DNA of 64,000 nucleotides from Bimastos eiseni (Eukaryota; Annelida; Clitellata; Crassiclitellata; Lumbricidae). Shown in pieces: positions 36,261 to 47,470 of the stretch. The DNA lies in assembly GCA_959347315.1 (NCBI GenBank), contig OY365811.1, positions 28,518,833-28,582,832 of the forward strand, given 5' to 3'. Within the stretch, counting starts at the first letter, position 1; every line of letters starts with the position of its first letter. Under the pieces are notes generated by a model. It was not told where the DNA came from and searched no databases. It worked only from the letters and a program-made list of their open reading frames with translations. Made by a program: the position numbers and the translations under genes.

Positions 36261-37316
36261 CGGGCATTCACGCTGAGTGTCTCAGAATGGCTTATACTGT
36301 ATTCCTTTACAATTATATTGTTTAAATTCCACTATATTATAGACTAGCCCGAAATGGGAAATCACGGGAATATTTATATAGGGCCTAGAATGTTATCACT
36401 CACTCCTTGGGTTTTCCACTTGCCTCTTTAATAACACTCACCTGCTTATAATCCAACTTCCAATTCTCGACCTAAATAACTACTATAGGCCTCTGACCTG
36501 GAAACCGGACTCTGACAATATTCTGACATTTGAAAACCTCAATGGCTTGACGCAGCGCTCGATCATGAATGGATTATTATTTGCGCTTGACTTTCTAATG
36601 ACGCTTTAGAATTTTGGCGAATACGAATCACAGCCGCTTGCAATAATCAGTCTGCATAGCTCAGTCTGGGAACAGAATGGATAAAGCATAGAAATTAATT
36701 AGCCGAATAACCATTCCACTAATATCGATTCTCTGGGTCGACATGAGCCCAGAATGGCGACGGTCACTCGATCAGTTCGCATGGACAGAGGCTGAAGACG
36801 GGCCATTCTCCACAGATCTCACGCTACGTGTTTATTTTGCAATTTTGCTTTTTTGTCCGATTTCTTTCTCATTAAGACTAATGTGCATCCATACATAAGC
36901 TGGTGCCTTGGGCTTGGCAGAAGTAGAAGTTTGAAGATCACATTGAGGCCTAAATAATTACACTATATAAACGACAGAGTGCGTCATCGGCGCTAAGACT
37001 CATTACTAATCTCTGTTGTCAAGCGGAGAAAATCAACGAAGGTAGATCCAAGAATCCTTGGCTGCTAGATCTCAATACGGATTTGAGTAGATTTTTAAAC
37101 TATTAGCTTTTAGATTTAAGTAATTTCTACAGCTAAGATTCGAAGGAATCTACTGACGCTAAATTCCCACGCTTATTCGGGAAAACTAGCTGTAAATTGT
37201 GATACATTGTTCGCGAAGCAAGCGTTATGTCTGTGGCACATAATCCATAATTATTCTGTTGCCTCAGTTCAATGAAATAATTATTTCTTGACTTCAAATT
37301 CGAATCTTATAAAATT

Positions 37317-40300
37317 ATGGAATCAGAGGAGAACGAGGCATCGCCTATGTCTAGTTGCGAGACCGACTCGGTGGAAAGCTATGATGCTAAGCAGAGATCG
37401 GAGGAAAGCACAGCGGCGCCATCTGTTGACACACAGCACACCGTTAGCCATCGGTCGCGGAGCAGCTTGGAAACGGAAGCTGGTAACAGACGCGCTAGTT
37501 TGCACCTTCAGTCAGAAGTGGAGGAGCGCTTATATAGTCTGAGTCAAAAGTCATCAATCTCATCAGCTTTGAATTTTTCACAGCACTTTTCTAGCAAGAA
37601 AACAGATTTAGTTGAAGGGGGCGATGTTTCATATGCTGACACGTTTGATTCATTGGACTCAATTTCTGAAAGCGATGATGAACTGCAAAAGACACCCAGT
37701 GGGGATCGATTTGATTCTATTGGTGATCAATCCAGTTCCAGTGGCAGTCAATCTAGTTTCAGTGGCGATCAATCCAGTTCCGGAGGTCATCGATCGAGTA
37801 GCAGTCAGTTGCTATCCAGTCATGAGGAAAAGATGTCTGTTGAGAACAGGAGTAAATCATCATATTGTGGGGCTGAAGATACCCCTTACAGCGAGGAGGA
37901 AGACACTAGGTCATCGTTCTCTGATAGATTAGAATCCATTTCAAGTGAGGAGGGAGGAATAAGATCATTGTCACTGGCTGTGGAAGATAATGGACTTCCC
38001 AGTTTGGGCCTTTCATCTGATTCGTCTGTTTGGTCTCCTTCAGGATCGATCTTTGATCAAAATACAACAGACCATTCGGTCGAAGATAAATTTACCAGGT
38101 ATAACAATTGTGGTTATATGTGAATTTATACTGAAATACTATATAAGGCTAGAAAGAGAGGCTGCTTAAAAGTAACTGACTATTGATAAAGATGACCGGC
38201 TAAATTTGTTGAACTATCTTACATCATTTGTTCTCATGTTCGACAATTGCACTTTGGCACCATGGTTATATTCCATTCCCTAAATCAATGGCACAATGTG
38301 GATTCAAGTTGAAAGGAATTGTTTGCCTAGCATCGTACACCCCACTCTTGTTCTAACATATGTAGATATGACGCAAATTCTAGTATACCATTGGTCCTAT
38401 TGGTAGTCTATTTTTAAGAGGTACTGTTTAGATATTCAGTTGTGTCATTACTGACTGAGTTTGTGAAAAAAACAGTAAATAGGGATTTATATGCGCATCT
38501 TCAACCGATATGTCCAAAGAAATTATTCATGTTTTTGCTCTTTTCATGAGCAGTGCAGATGGTGAAATAATCTACTACTCGGACTTTTCAATTGAAGCTC
38601 TGACAGCACGTCAGTATACACAAAGGTCACAAAGGTCAGATATCCTGGAGGTATGATGAATTTTCAACAGAAGCTGCTTCTGTACTATTCATGTGATATG
38701 TTCTTTAGCGATCCAAAACTCGTTGGTTTACAATATTGTGACTTGTAAATGTTGGACTACGTGCCTCGGTGTTCCATTTTTTTTATGGTGTATAGTGTTA
38801 TTGATTAGATTATTATATTATATATATATTATATATATATATTATATCTATATTATATATAGATTATTGTAATATCTAACATAATTATGTGAATCTCATG
38901 AGTTTGGTTTGGGAACTGGTGGTGAGGCATAGAGATTGAGCCATTCAGTCAGGTTACCTAAACTGAACCATGAATGAGCTCATGAATAAGCTGGTTTCCT
39001 GCTCTTGGCTTTAGAGGTTTGGACATTACGATGATCTGGTTCTTTTTTTAATACAGATCTATGTTATGCTTTTCAGTGGTCACAGAATCTGAAGAATGCA
39101 ACCATCATCCCTGAGTCTGAGGAATTTGTTCAGAAGAAGATCCAGTTGCTAAGGCGACAGTCTTTGTGTGATAAAACAGAGACTTCAGTCAGAAGTCACA
39201 ATGCAGGTAGCAGAAAGTCTTCTCGGTTATTAATTAGTTTTTTAGACACTTATTGTTATATATTTTAAGTGTGTCACGAGTCACATAAGCATTGTGCAAA
39301 AGGTTTAAGGGAAGTGATCATGACGATGAGTATGATATCCATGATAAAGTAGATTATGTATATGTTTATGTATCTGGTTTCTTGTAAAGCACCCTCCCAA
39401 GAGCAGTATACATTTCAATCAGACAGATGCTGAAAGGAAAGATAGCTTGAAAGTGTTTGTTTAATGTAAATTTCATGGCCTTGTGCATCATTATGTTTGT
39501 TGGGAGCTAACATTTTCTTTTGATAAGGGCATAACCGGAAATCGCCTCGGACATTCGCCTCAGCCGAATATTGGACTATTCTGAAGTATTCGCCTCGGCA
39601 AATATTACACCCGCAAATAGTTAAAAATAATTTTCTTGGTAAAATCATTTTTTTTATAAAATATTACTTTTTCATCAAATAAATTTAGGACTAATGGACT
39701 TATTTATAAGTTATTGATTAATTAAGCAGGACCTTAACATTCCATTGAATTTTCTTTAAAATAATTATGTTAATTTATATATTTTAATTTATTTTGGTTG
39801 AATTCCCCAAATCAGTAATTTTCCTGCTTGAATTGGCTCCACCCACTTTCTGGTAAGCAGTAGAGAGTAAGACGACGTTGATAACTTCATATATCAAATT
39901 TTATAACAAGGTTTTACATTTTTCACAAATAAGGTTATTAAGTGATAAATGTATTGCTATAGCCTAGAGTGCCATGATACGCTATATGAAGGATATTGCT
40001 ATATACGCTGCATTGACTATAGATAGTTCTCCGTAGTTTTGCACGTGGCAGGTTAACTACGCTTTGCCTACGGATGGTACTTGCTGATGAGTCGCTGGCC
40101 AGATTACCGCTACTATTCGATTCGTACCTGGATCCGGCAAATAGTGCATCCAAATACTCGGATTCGGTACTCAGTGGAAATTGTCTACTCGGTTATGCCC
40201 TACATTGATGAACATGTGCTTTTGTATCACTACTGTTTGAGATAAAAACTATCTTTTGAAAATAGATTGTGTAATGTGTGTGAACGGTGGCCCTCTATGG

Positions 40301-43300
40301 CTGGATTTTGTGTTTTGACTGAGAAGGAAGTGTGGCCAATATTCTTATTGTGAGCTGAGTGATTAGTTTAGATAATCTGACATTGATTTATGCTGCCTTT
40401 GTTTAAGAAAAAGATCTTGAAAAAGTAGAGTCAATGGATTTGAAGGATTTCTGCTCGAAGAAGTGTCATAATTTGAAGAACTATCGCATGGATTCAGGTC
40501 TGGTACTAGCCCGTTTTTATTAACATGTCTAAATTGTCTATGCATCATCATCTTCATCATCACTTCCTTCATCATCATTGTCATCACCATCTTCATCATT
40601 AGATCTCTGAGTTCTTTTTTTAATCATCACCTTCCTTCTCTTCATCTTCTGTTCAATAAAAATCTTCATCCTCACTATTTTCTATTCGATTATGATCTTT
40701 GCAATTTGCTGTCATTAATTAGCTATTGGGAGATTCTGATAAATCACTTGTTCAGTTCTCTATGATGAACAGGTGCATGCAAATCCTTGTCACCAGCGGC
40801 AACAAATTTCTACAGACGATTAAAAGATGATTCTGATGTAATTTCGTATGGAATTCCATTCAGCGTCATTCAGTGTCTTCGAATTGACATGAAGTCAAAA
40901 GTAGGTTATTTATATAGCTCTGTGCAATTGCTTGGTTCATTGCTTACTGTATATACTCGCATATAAGTCGAGAAATTTAATGCTATTTCGGGACGACGAA
41001 ACGGTATTCGACTTATACGCGAGATGCGAAATTGATAGAAGCTTTTCGGACGACAAAATACGCACGCATTACAAAAACGAACTCAAAACCTAAACCCTTA
41101 GTTGTCTGGTTATTTTAACACCTATTTCACAATAAATCACAGTTCCACAAATTACTAACTACACGTTGCTAAAATTGAAAAGTAATTGTTTTTTAATAAG
41201 GTTATTATTTACCTGTGTGATAGTATTCTATTAGAAAAATGTTATGTTTTGAGATTAGTACAGTAACATACTTACTGACACTTTCCACAAGTTCCAGCAA
41301 TTTGAAGAAATAGCGAGCCTCCTACGAAACTGGTTTCAAGTTGAAAATTTTTGAATATGCTGCACTGCATGGAAATCTGAATGCCATGCAAGGGATGCCT
41401 CCCTTACTTACTATATTTCTTACTCACACCCGAAGTCAGTGAACGCAAGTCATTCATTTGTATTCACATATTGGTTGCTTATATTATTTTGTATTATTTT
41501 CAAACACAAGTTTATTAGATTCTGTATATTCCAGAAAATTTTCTAATCACTAAAAAAATTTTCGTCATCGCTCGTTTGAGTTTATGGGTTTGACTTATAT
41601 GCGAGTCGTCGATTTTGGACGCTAATTTTGTCAAAAAAATTACACTTCGACTTATACGCGAATCGACTTATTCGCGAGTATATATGGTATCTATAATTGG
41701 CACATGTGTAAAAATTTCATTTTTTATTATTACATTCACCGTGAATGTATTTTGGGAGCAGTTTATTGGTTTATTTTCATATTTATTGGCATCAGATTTA
41801 AACGAGTGTTGTTACACAGATCTGTTGTTTTTAGAAATTCAGTAAGTGACTTTATATGGAAACATTTAAGCAATGACATTCAAATTGTACTCTGTTACAA
41901 TCTGTGGCAAGAGACTAGCAGTGGTTTTCATCATGTTGTGTCATATGGAGTTTTATAGTTTTTCATTCTTGTATAGTCTGAAATTATCTCGTGTTTCACA
42001 TCATTACGGATTTTAGCCACTCTTCATAAGTAGAGTATGTAGTGTGGCCTCACATTGAAACCACTATAGACCTGTCATGAATATTTATGTAGCTGTATAA
42101 TGAATATTCGTGATTTTCATGTAGTTGTGTTATGAATTTTCATGACTCTCTTGTCCGTTGTCAGATTGACTTTCATGAACCATCCACATGTGACAGATGC
42201 AGGTGAGTGAGCAATATTGCTTCAAAACATGGGATACTCCCATGTAGCAGGCGAATTTATATAGCACTCTGTCGATCTGCCATTAGTGCGACTTCACATG
42301 TTGCTTATTTATATACAATGTTTTATTTAATTACATTTACATTACCTTACAACGGTTTTAAGTGGTTCAAAGGACATTTTATCTGTTAAAACCACCACAA
42401 GGTATCCTGTAACATGCTTAATAGCCCAATTTTCCTAGCTTCCTCATAAAGCTTTGATAGTATCCACTGAGACTTACTATCATCCAAGCCCGTCCACAAG
42501 TCCCCAACTGTTACTGTGAAGAATTTCTGCCCTAATGTTTGTTTCAGCTTCTTAAATAAGTTGAACCTGTGGCCAAGTTACCTTGTTGTTAATTTGTTTA
42601 AGGGATGTCTATAATTAATTTATTGGTGAACTCAGTTCTCTTTGTTTCTGCCTAATCTGAAATTTTGGGTTTTGCACCTCTTACAGACAGAAGTTGGGTC
42701 AGCTGGGTCTGTCTGAATTTCTTCAATCAAAGATAGTAATTGTTCGAGAGCAACTGACTAACCTGAAGCTAAAGGACGCCAGATACGCCTCAACGGTATG
42801 AACCTCATCATTGATCAGAATAATAATGGATTTCAAAGTAGAGTCAAATACCGGTGAGGAATTTCTAATCAGAAGGCAAAGCTCTTGGGGGAGCCCATTC
42901 TAGATGGTCAGAACCACCACTGAGAAGACCCAATGTTGCATCATAGTGGCACAAGCAAAAGGGACAACCAAGTCCCCATGGGCAGCAGAGCAGAGCAGAG
43001 TGAGCGTCGGTCACTAGTAGCCTCAATGGGCCGACACAACTCCTCCAGGTAAACTGGCGAGGCCGCCTGGACAGTGCCAAACAAAGGCAGTAACCCCGAA
43101 TGCAAGGTGCTGGGGAAAGATAACCAGTGCAGTACGTCCTGCATATAGGCAGATATGTGATCCATCCTCTCGAAGCTCATATCAAGCGCCGTTGAATGCA
43201 AAACTTGTTCCAACTTCCCAGTCCGGCTCCATTGGACGTAAGCGTATACTGAGGAGCAGTAGTCTAGGCAGCTAGCTAACAGTTGTAGCAGTAGTCTAGG

Positions 43301-43558
43301 CAGCTAATGGCTCACATGCTGCTCAATTGAGGCTACAGCACTTGACTAACCTATTTACTTTGTTGCTATTACGCATAGCTACTTCTTTTATACGTCAGAT
43401 GTGATTTTCATTTTGTCTAGTATGGAATGACGGTCATTGGAGAAATTCTGTCGGAAGCATCTTGTCTCAGTTGCAAGCCGGAACTAGTTATGCAACGTCT
43501 TTTGGAACCTCTGAATGCCCGGAAAATTTCAAATGAAACCGTCAAGCAACCAGCTTAG
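37317..43558 (+). CDS. C8orf48-like protein of unknown function, 8 exons, complete
   Basis: Exons 37317-38098, 38554-38650, 39077-39206, 40408-40497, 40773-40900, 42165-42202, 42687-42795 and 43421-43558 all have GT..AG sites and compatible phases, giving 503 residues. The first 260 residues are acidic and Ser-rich, with a degenerate SSGSQSS/SGDQSS repeat, and are likely disordered. The C-terminal third is folded-looking: a YYSDFS segment, an AATNFYRRL segment, then DVISYGIPFSVIQCLRIDMK, a CxxC pair (CDRC), QKLGQLGLSEFLQSK, and a final CLSC pair. The spacing of the CDRC motif and the following helix with a GEI/GEA ending resembles vertebrate C8orf48, an uncharacterised family; that match is by eye and tentative. 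The two CxxC pairs, 60-70 residues apart, could bind a metal. No signal peptide or membrane segment is seen. Nothing in the sequence fixes its role. Confidence 0.75.
38806..38868. repeat. (TA)n microsatellite
   Basis: TATATATTATATA-type repeats lie in intron 2 of the C8orf48-like gene. Confidence 0.85.
39525..40202 (-). mobile_element. TAGGGCATAACC-family MITE, copy B, in an intron
   Basis: This 678-bp copy is the reverse complement of copy A at 21676-22321 along its whole length, including the ends (first base changed to A, right end GGTTATGCCCTA). The flanks CTTTTGAT and CATTGATG give no convincing target duplication, so the copy is older or its edge is altered. It lies in intron 3 of the C8orf48-like gene. 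Confidence 0.78.
40543..40601 (+). repeat. (ATC)n microsatellite
   Basis: Imperfect CATCAT/TTCATC repeats lie in an intron. On the minus strand they give a spurious Met/Lys-rich frame. Confidence 0.8.
40947..41687. mobile_element. 741-bp inverted-repeat element with TATACTCGC-type ends
   Basis: The left end CTGTATATACTCGCATATAA and the reverse complement of the right end CCATATATACTCGCGAATAA are inverted repeats, flanked by TA on both sides (40945-40946, 41688-41689). CGACTTATACGCGA-type words recur near both ends. No transposase frame is seen. A TA duplication would suggest a Tc1/mariner-like mechanism, but TA is too short to be decisive. Confidence 0.7.
42855..43265 (-). mobile_element. 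LINE reverse-transcriptase C-terminal relic in intron 7
   Basis: The minus strand encodes MQDVLHWLSFPSTLHSGLL, then VYLEELCRPIEATSDRRSLC, then, after a frameshift, a QHWVFSVVVLTI-NGLPQEL stretch. These correspond in order to the DLHWLP, PSYLxELxxP..RRSLRS and RxFSVVGPxxWNGLPxEL motifs of CR1/L2 LINEs. It is frameshifted and 5'-truncated. It starts about 60 bp after the exon 7 donor of the C8orf48-like gene. Confidence 0.7.
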
Positions 43559-43932
43559 CATGAAACTGATCCGTTTGGTGTGTGGATGAATATGGAACAG
43601 TGCTAATGAATGAGTGAATGAACGAATGGATGGATGATTATAAGTTAAAATCATTAATTGCAGAATACTTGAAGATTATGTTTTTACATGTGTCTTGTTA
43701 AATGTTTAATTATTTATAATGTTTATAAAAGCCATATTTTTGACTTAATTTATTTTATTTCAAGTAAGACTGAGATAGGAGTATGTTCAGATGGAGCGAG
43801 TGGCCTGGATGCTGAAAGTTCACCGAGATGTATACTGGGGCTGGAAATTTACAACATTGTAAGTTTGTGATAAGACTCTGAAATGGATTTCACTCTTGGA
43901 TTTTTAGCTGTTGGGGTGATTTTACAGAGTGG

Positions 43933-44769
43933 CAGTGTTGTATGCAAGACCTTAAACTTCAAGACGAGACCGAGACAGTGAGGTACCAAGACAAGACAGT
44001 GAGGTACCGAGACCGAGACACTAGGTTCAAGACAGTTCGAGACAGTAAAAGACAAGTGATTCTATATAAAAGGCTGTAGAACACTAATGTATCAGTTTTC
44101 GGGAATAAGGTTCATTTGTAATTTCAATTTGAAACTTAATTATAATGTATATTTTATCAATTCCAAAGAACAGTTTTTATATTGCTGAGTTTTATCTTTT
44201 TCGATATTTCTTCTTCAACCTATCTTCTGAATAGTAAGGAAAGCACGTCTGAAATCTTCTAGACGATTGTAAACAAACAAATTCGATACCAAATACCAAA
44301 GGAAATTATAAATTTGCGCATATACTTACCCTGATCGTTTCGGTTATGGTGGTTTTACATCAATGACAAACTATTAGGCAATAGCTATTGTTTGTAAATA
44401 GGCCTAACTTTAAATTGCATAAATGCAAACTTCACAATTTCATGTTATCTCAGACATTTTTACACTTTAAGACAATTGAATTGATTTCAGTAGGCCTATC
44501 ATGTGACTCGCGCGTTAACCAGAATTACCGTTTATCGTAAATTCCGGTTTTAGTTTCTAGCGCAAAATTTTAAGACGGTTAACACAAAACTTATCGAGAC
44601 CGCTTGTTCGAGACAGAACAAGACTTTCACTTCAAGACAGTTTCAAAAAATTCGAGACACTACCTCGAGACGAGACAGCAGGCTTCCGAGACCGAGACAC
44701 TAAAAGACTGTCTCGAGACCGAGACGCTGTCTCGAGACCGAGACACTGTCTCGAGACCATACAACTCTG
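43933..44769. mobile_element. Complete non-autonomous hAT element, 837 bp
   Basis: The flanking octamers CAGAGTGG (43925-43932 and 44770-44777) are identical. The left end CAGTGTTGTATG and the reverse complement of the right end CAGAGTTGTATG match at 11 of 12 positions. Both subterminal regions are packed with GAGACCGAGACA / TCTCGAGAC words (about 43960-44050 and 44600-44755), likely transposase-binding arrays. No transposase frame is present. Confidence 0.88.
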
Positions 44770-47430
44770 CAGAGTGGCCACAACTCTGAAGTATTTTGAG
44801 AAAAAGGTTTATGAGCATCTCCTATGCTCTAGTTTTGCATCTGTCTGTCATTGATTATTTTCCATGTACTTTCCTCCTTTGTGGTGAATAAACGTATGTG
44901 TAAGCAGGGGAGGAGGCTGCACAATAATCAATTTAAATTCTTTTTATATAATAAATCGAGTTATTAAAATTAGCTTGGGAAAATTAAAAAATACCTTTGG
45001 AAAACTTATAATTTTTTCGTCATGATGTTTTATTTCTGTGGCCACATATGTTTGAGGATGGGAGTGATATGATAACGTTTGGACATTCTAGTGACAGCCT
45101 GAGGTAGTGGGTTTTTGATAAGTGACAGATGGTAAATTTGGGTAGATACAATGTTGTGGAAAAGGGAATTGCAGTAATAGCAGTTTTAAAGTTAAGTATG
45201 GACCGGATGTGGCAAAAGTCATAATTATGCATGAAGCATTCAGGAGCATCAGAGGTTGTGGTTAGAGAAGGAGAGATGGACAGTATAAACCACTACCATG
45301 ATCAAGACCTCCTTTAGAACCAACTCGATCCTACTCTTCCTTCACCACCACCATCCCTTCTCATCACCACTTCCAACCATTCTCGACGGCTTCTTCTCCA
45401 TGTAGGTCCGACAAGAAAGGGCAGATGCCTAGAAACCCGGAAAACTATGATTATGCCTTGCTAAAATGTAATGCTAGACTACCGACACTTAACTACTACA
45501 GCATAAACTTCAAGAAGCTAGCTGAATACTTCCTTAGTTAAAATTGGTTGTTACATAGAACACGCTCACGTCCTTCTAAAAAAGGTCTATGATGGCCCCG
45601 CCATTCCCATAATTTATGCAGTTGCACAAATATCAGTCAGTTCGTGGCTTACGTTCGTATATTCAATGACTATAACTGTTATGTTATTGAATTAAAGTTA
45701 TGCAGACATAATTTAAAGTTAATTAGAACTAACCTGTTTACAAAAGAAAATATGAAATCGTTAGTTATAAAAAGAAACTAATCTGCACAAATTTATATCG
45801 TGAGATAGAAAATGTTGAAGAAATTCTTATCAAGATTATTCCAATAATTGCAGTTTCTGCCCTGAGCATGCAACTGGAAAAAGGCTATTTCAAGAAAGGC
45901 TTTAGGATTTGGGTCTTTTACAATTTTAGCGTTCATGCCATAGTGCTTTTAAACTTGACACGCAATTAAGGTACTATCCTGGGCCCATTATTTGTTCTTC
46001 TGTTACACTAATCCACTCGCGGCTAACTCAGCAGAGAACCCCTACCACTGATAGATCACTGAGCCCTACTATATCACCTGATCTAGCCTTTTATACTGAC
46101 AATTTTTATTTCCTCCAAATAGCTTCTTCCTCTTCACCGATGGATCGTCCTGGATGACATTAATACGCCTATCTCTTATGCCCGAGCACGTCATAGGCGT
46201 TAGCCTGTATGCTTCGCTTCTGGCTACAACACGTTACAATCCTCCCATCTCCGCCAGTTCACGGTCCAGCAATTTTGCCCAACTCACTCGTCTTCCACCC
46301 TAAAATTTTTCCACCATTCCGTCACCTCATAGCTAAAATTCGAAAATCGCTCTAGTCACCATAGCTGTTCCGCCTTTCTTTCCCGCCAGAGTTTAACCAA
46401 TTTCCATCCTACGAGCTCATCAAAACCTAACCTCCTGTTACTTTTCCACTGTATTCCACAGAACTTTCATTCAAAATTTCAAATACTGCTCTTACACCCC
46501 GCCTGCCAATTGATTTTGTTTTGACCTAGCGCCTTCGAATAAGCTAGTTCTTGCAACATTTTCTGCCTTGAGAAATCTCAAGGTTGCGATTACAAAGCCA
46601 GCTCAAGAACGTAAAGATGCGTGAATTTACCCATAAGTCTTTGAGGCGTTCGTCGCTTATAGCGGTCGCATTGCTATTGACAGTCGTTGGGTTGTTACCC
46701 GTGTAAAGTGAACCATTTAACTTCGTTTCCGATTCTGCCCGTCAGTTTAATGTCGGTGTTTTGCATTTAACTGGCTTTCCTTCTATTATACCTGCCTATT
46801 AGCCGCTGTAATCTGAGACGACCTGGTGTGACCGACGTTTTGCTGAGCGAATATTATATTTGTAGGCTTAATTTGGCGCCCGCCTCGTCTTCATGTGTGG
46901 GTGTGTTTAGTAGTTGTTCCTTTCGCACACTTTAAAAGCACTGAAATAGGGCAAAAGGCAATCCTGAAGGAAATGTGTCTAACAGCATTCATATTTCGTT
47001 GATTGCATTTAGATAACGAAGGAATCGATAGTTTTAGCGTGAGGATGAAAATATTTTTTCTGATGAGATTGGCTCCAGTTGATACATGCAAAATCATCAG
47101 AAACTGAGGTGCAATAAATATGATTATTATTATTGGAACAAGAGAGGTGAAGAATGTGACTCCTTGCGCAATCCGAAAATTTCTAGCATTATAAACTTTA
47201 ACTTCAATTAAACGAGCTGAGACCTGTTCTATGTTTGCTACGATTGAAAATCGTCACCCATGGTTTACTGTAGCTTAATGGAGATTTTGAATTCGATTTC
47301 AACCAGATGGTAAAGAAAGTGTTTTGTGCTTGTGTTTGCTGAAATCACTTTGTGCAAGCCTAATAAATGAATGAGATGCCAGCTTTCAACCAGAAGTTAA
47401 AGATAATGTTTTGTGCTTGTGTTTATGCAG
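44770..47430. other. Intergenic region upstream of CLIP1
   Basis: No host exon is recognised apart from a probable CLIP1 untranslated exon somewhere before the acceptor at 47430. A faint reverse-transcriptase trace at 45965-46140 is listed separately. The remainder is AT-rich and shows nothing I can name. Confidence 0.4.
45965..46140 (+). mobile_element. Faint LINE reverse-transcriptase palm relic
   Basis: TILGPLFVLLLH resembles the GSVLGPLLFLLY motif. About 36 codons later FYTDNFYFLQ resembles the catalytic YADDTQLY segment, with stops between. The order and spacing fit a dead reverse transcriptase, but the match is weak. Confidence 0.35.
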
Positions 47431-47470
47431 CTGAAATTACTTGGAGCCAGCCTGCAGAATGAGTCAAAAA
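47297..47470 (+). repeat. 87-bp tandem duplication across the CLIP1 first-coding-exon acceptor
   Basis: TTCAACCAGAtgGtaAAGA...GTTTTGTGCTTGTGTTT begins at 47297 and again at 47384. After it, both copies read GCTGAAAT-ACTT-G-GC-AGCCT. The second copy has TTTATGCAG, a functional acceptor before the CLIP1 ATG. The first has TTTGCTGAAA and lacks the AG. Confidence 0.65.

Larger units (their letters stand above)
34263..37316. other. GIGYF 3' UTR and intergenic DNA
   Basis: No further exon is recognised. The stretch contains the 42-bp tandem duplication, the 172-bp hAT MITE and the LINE relic listed separately. An AT-rich block at about 35430-35640 has repeated TATACATGTATA-like words. The promoter of the following gene must lie near its right end, but no clear core motif is visible. 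Confidence 0.4.

Noticed and set aside
38617..38638. AGGTCA-CAA-AGGTCA, a DR3-like nuclear receptor element
   Set aside because: It lies in a coding exon of the C8orf48-like gene (QYTQRSQRSD), so it is more simply a codon repeat.
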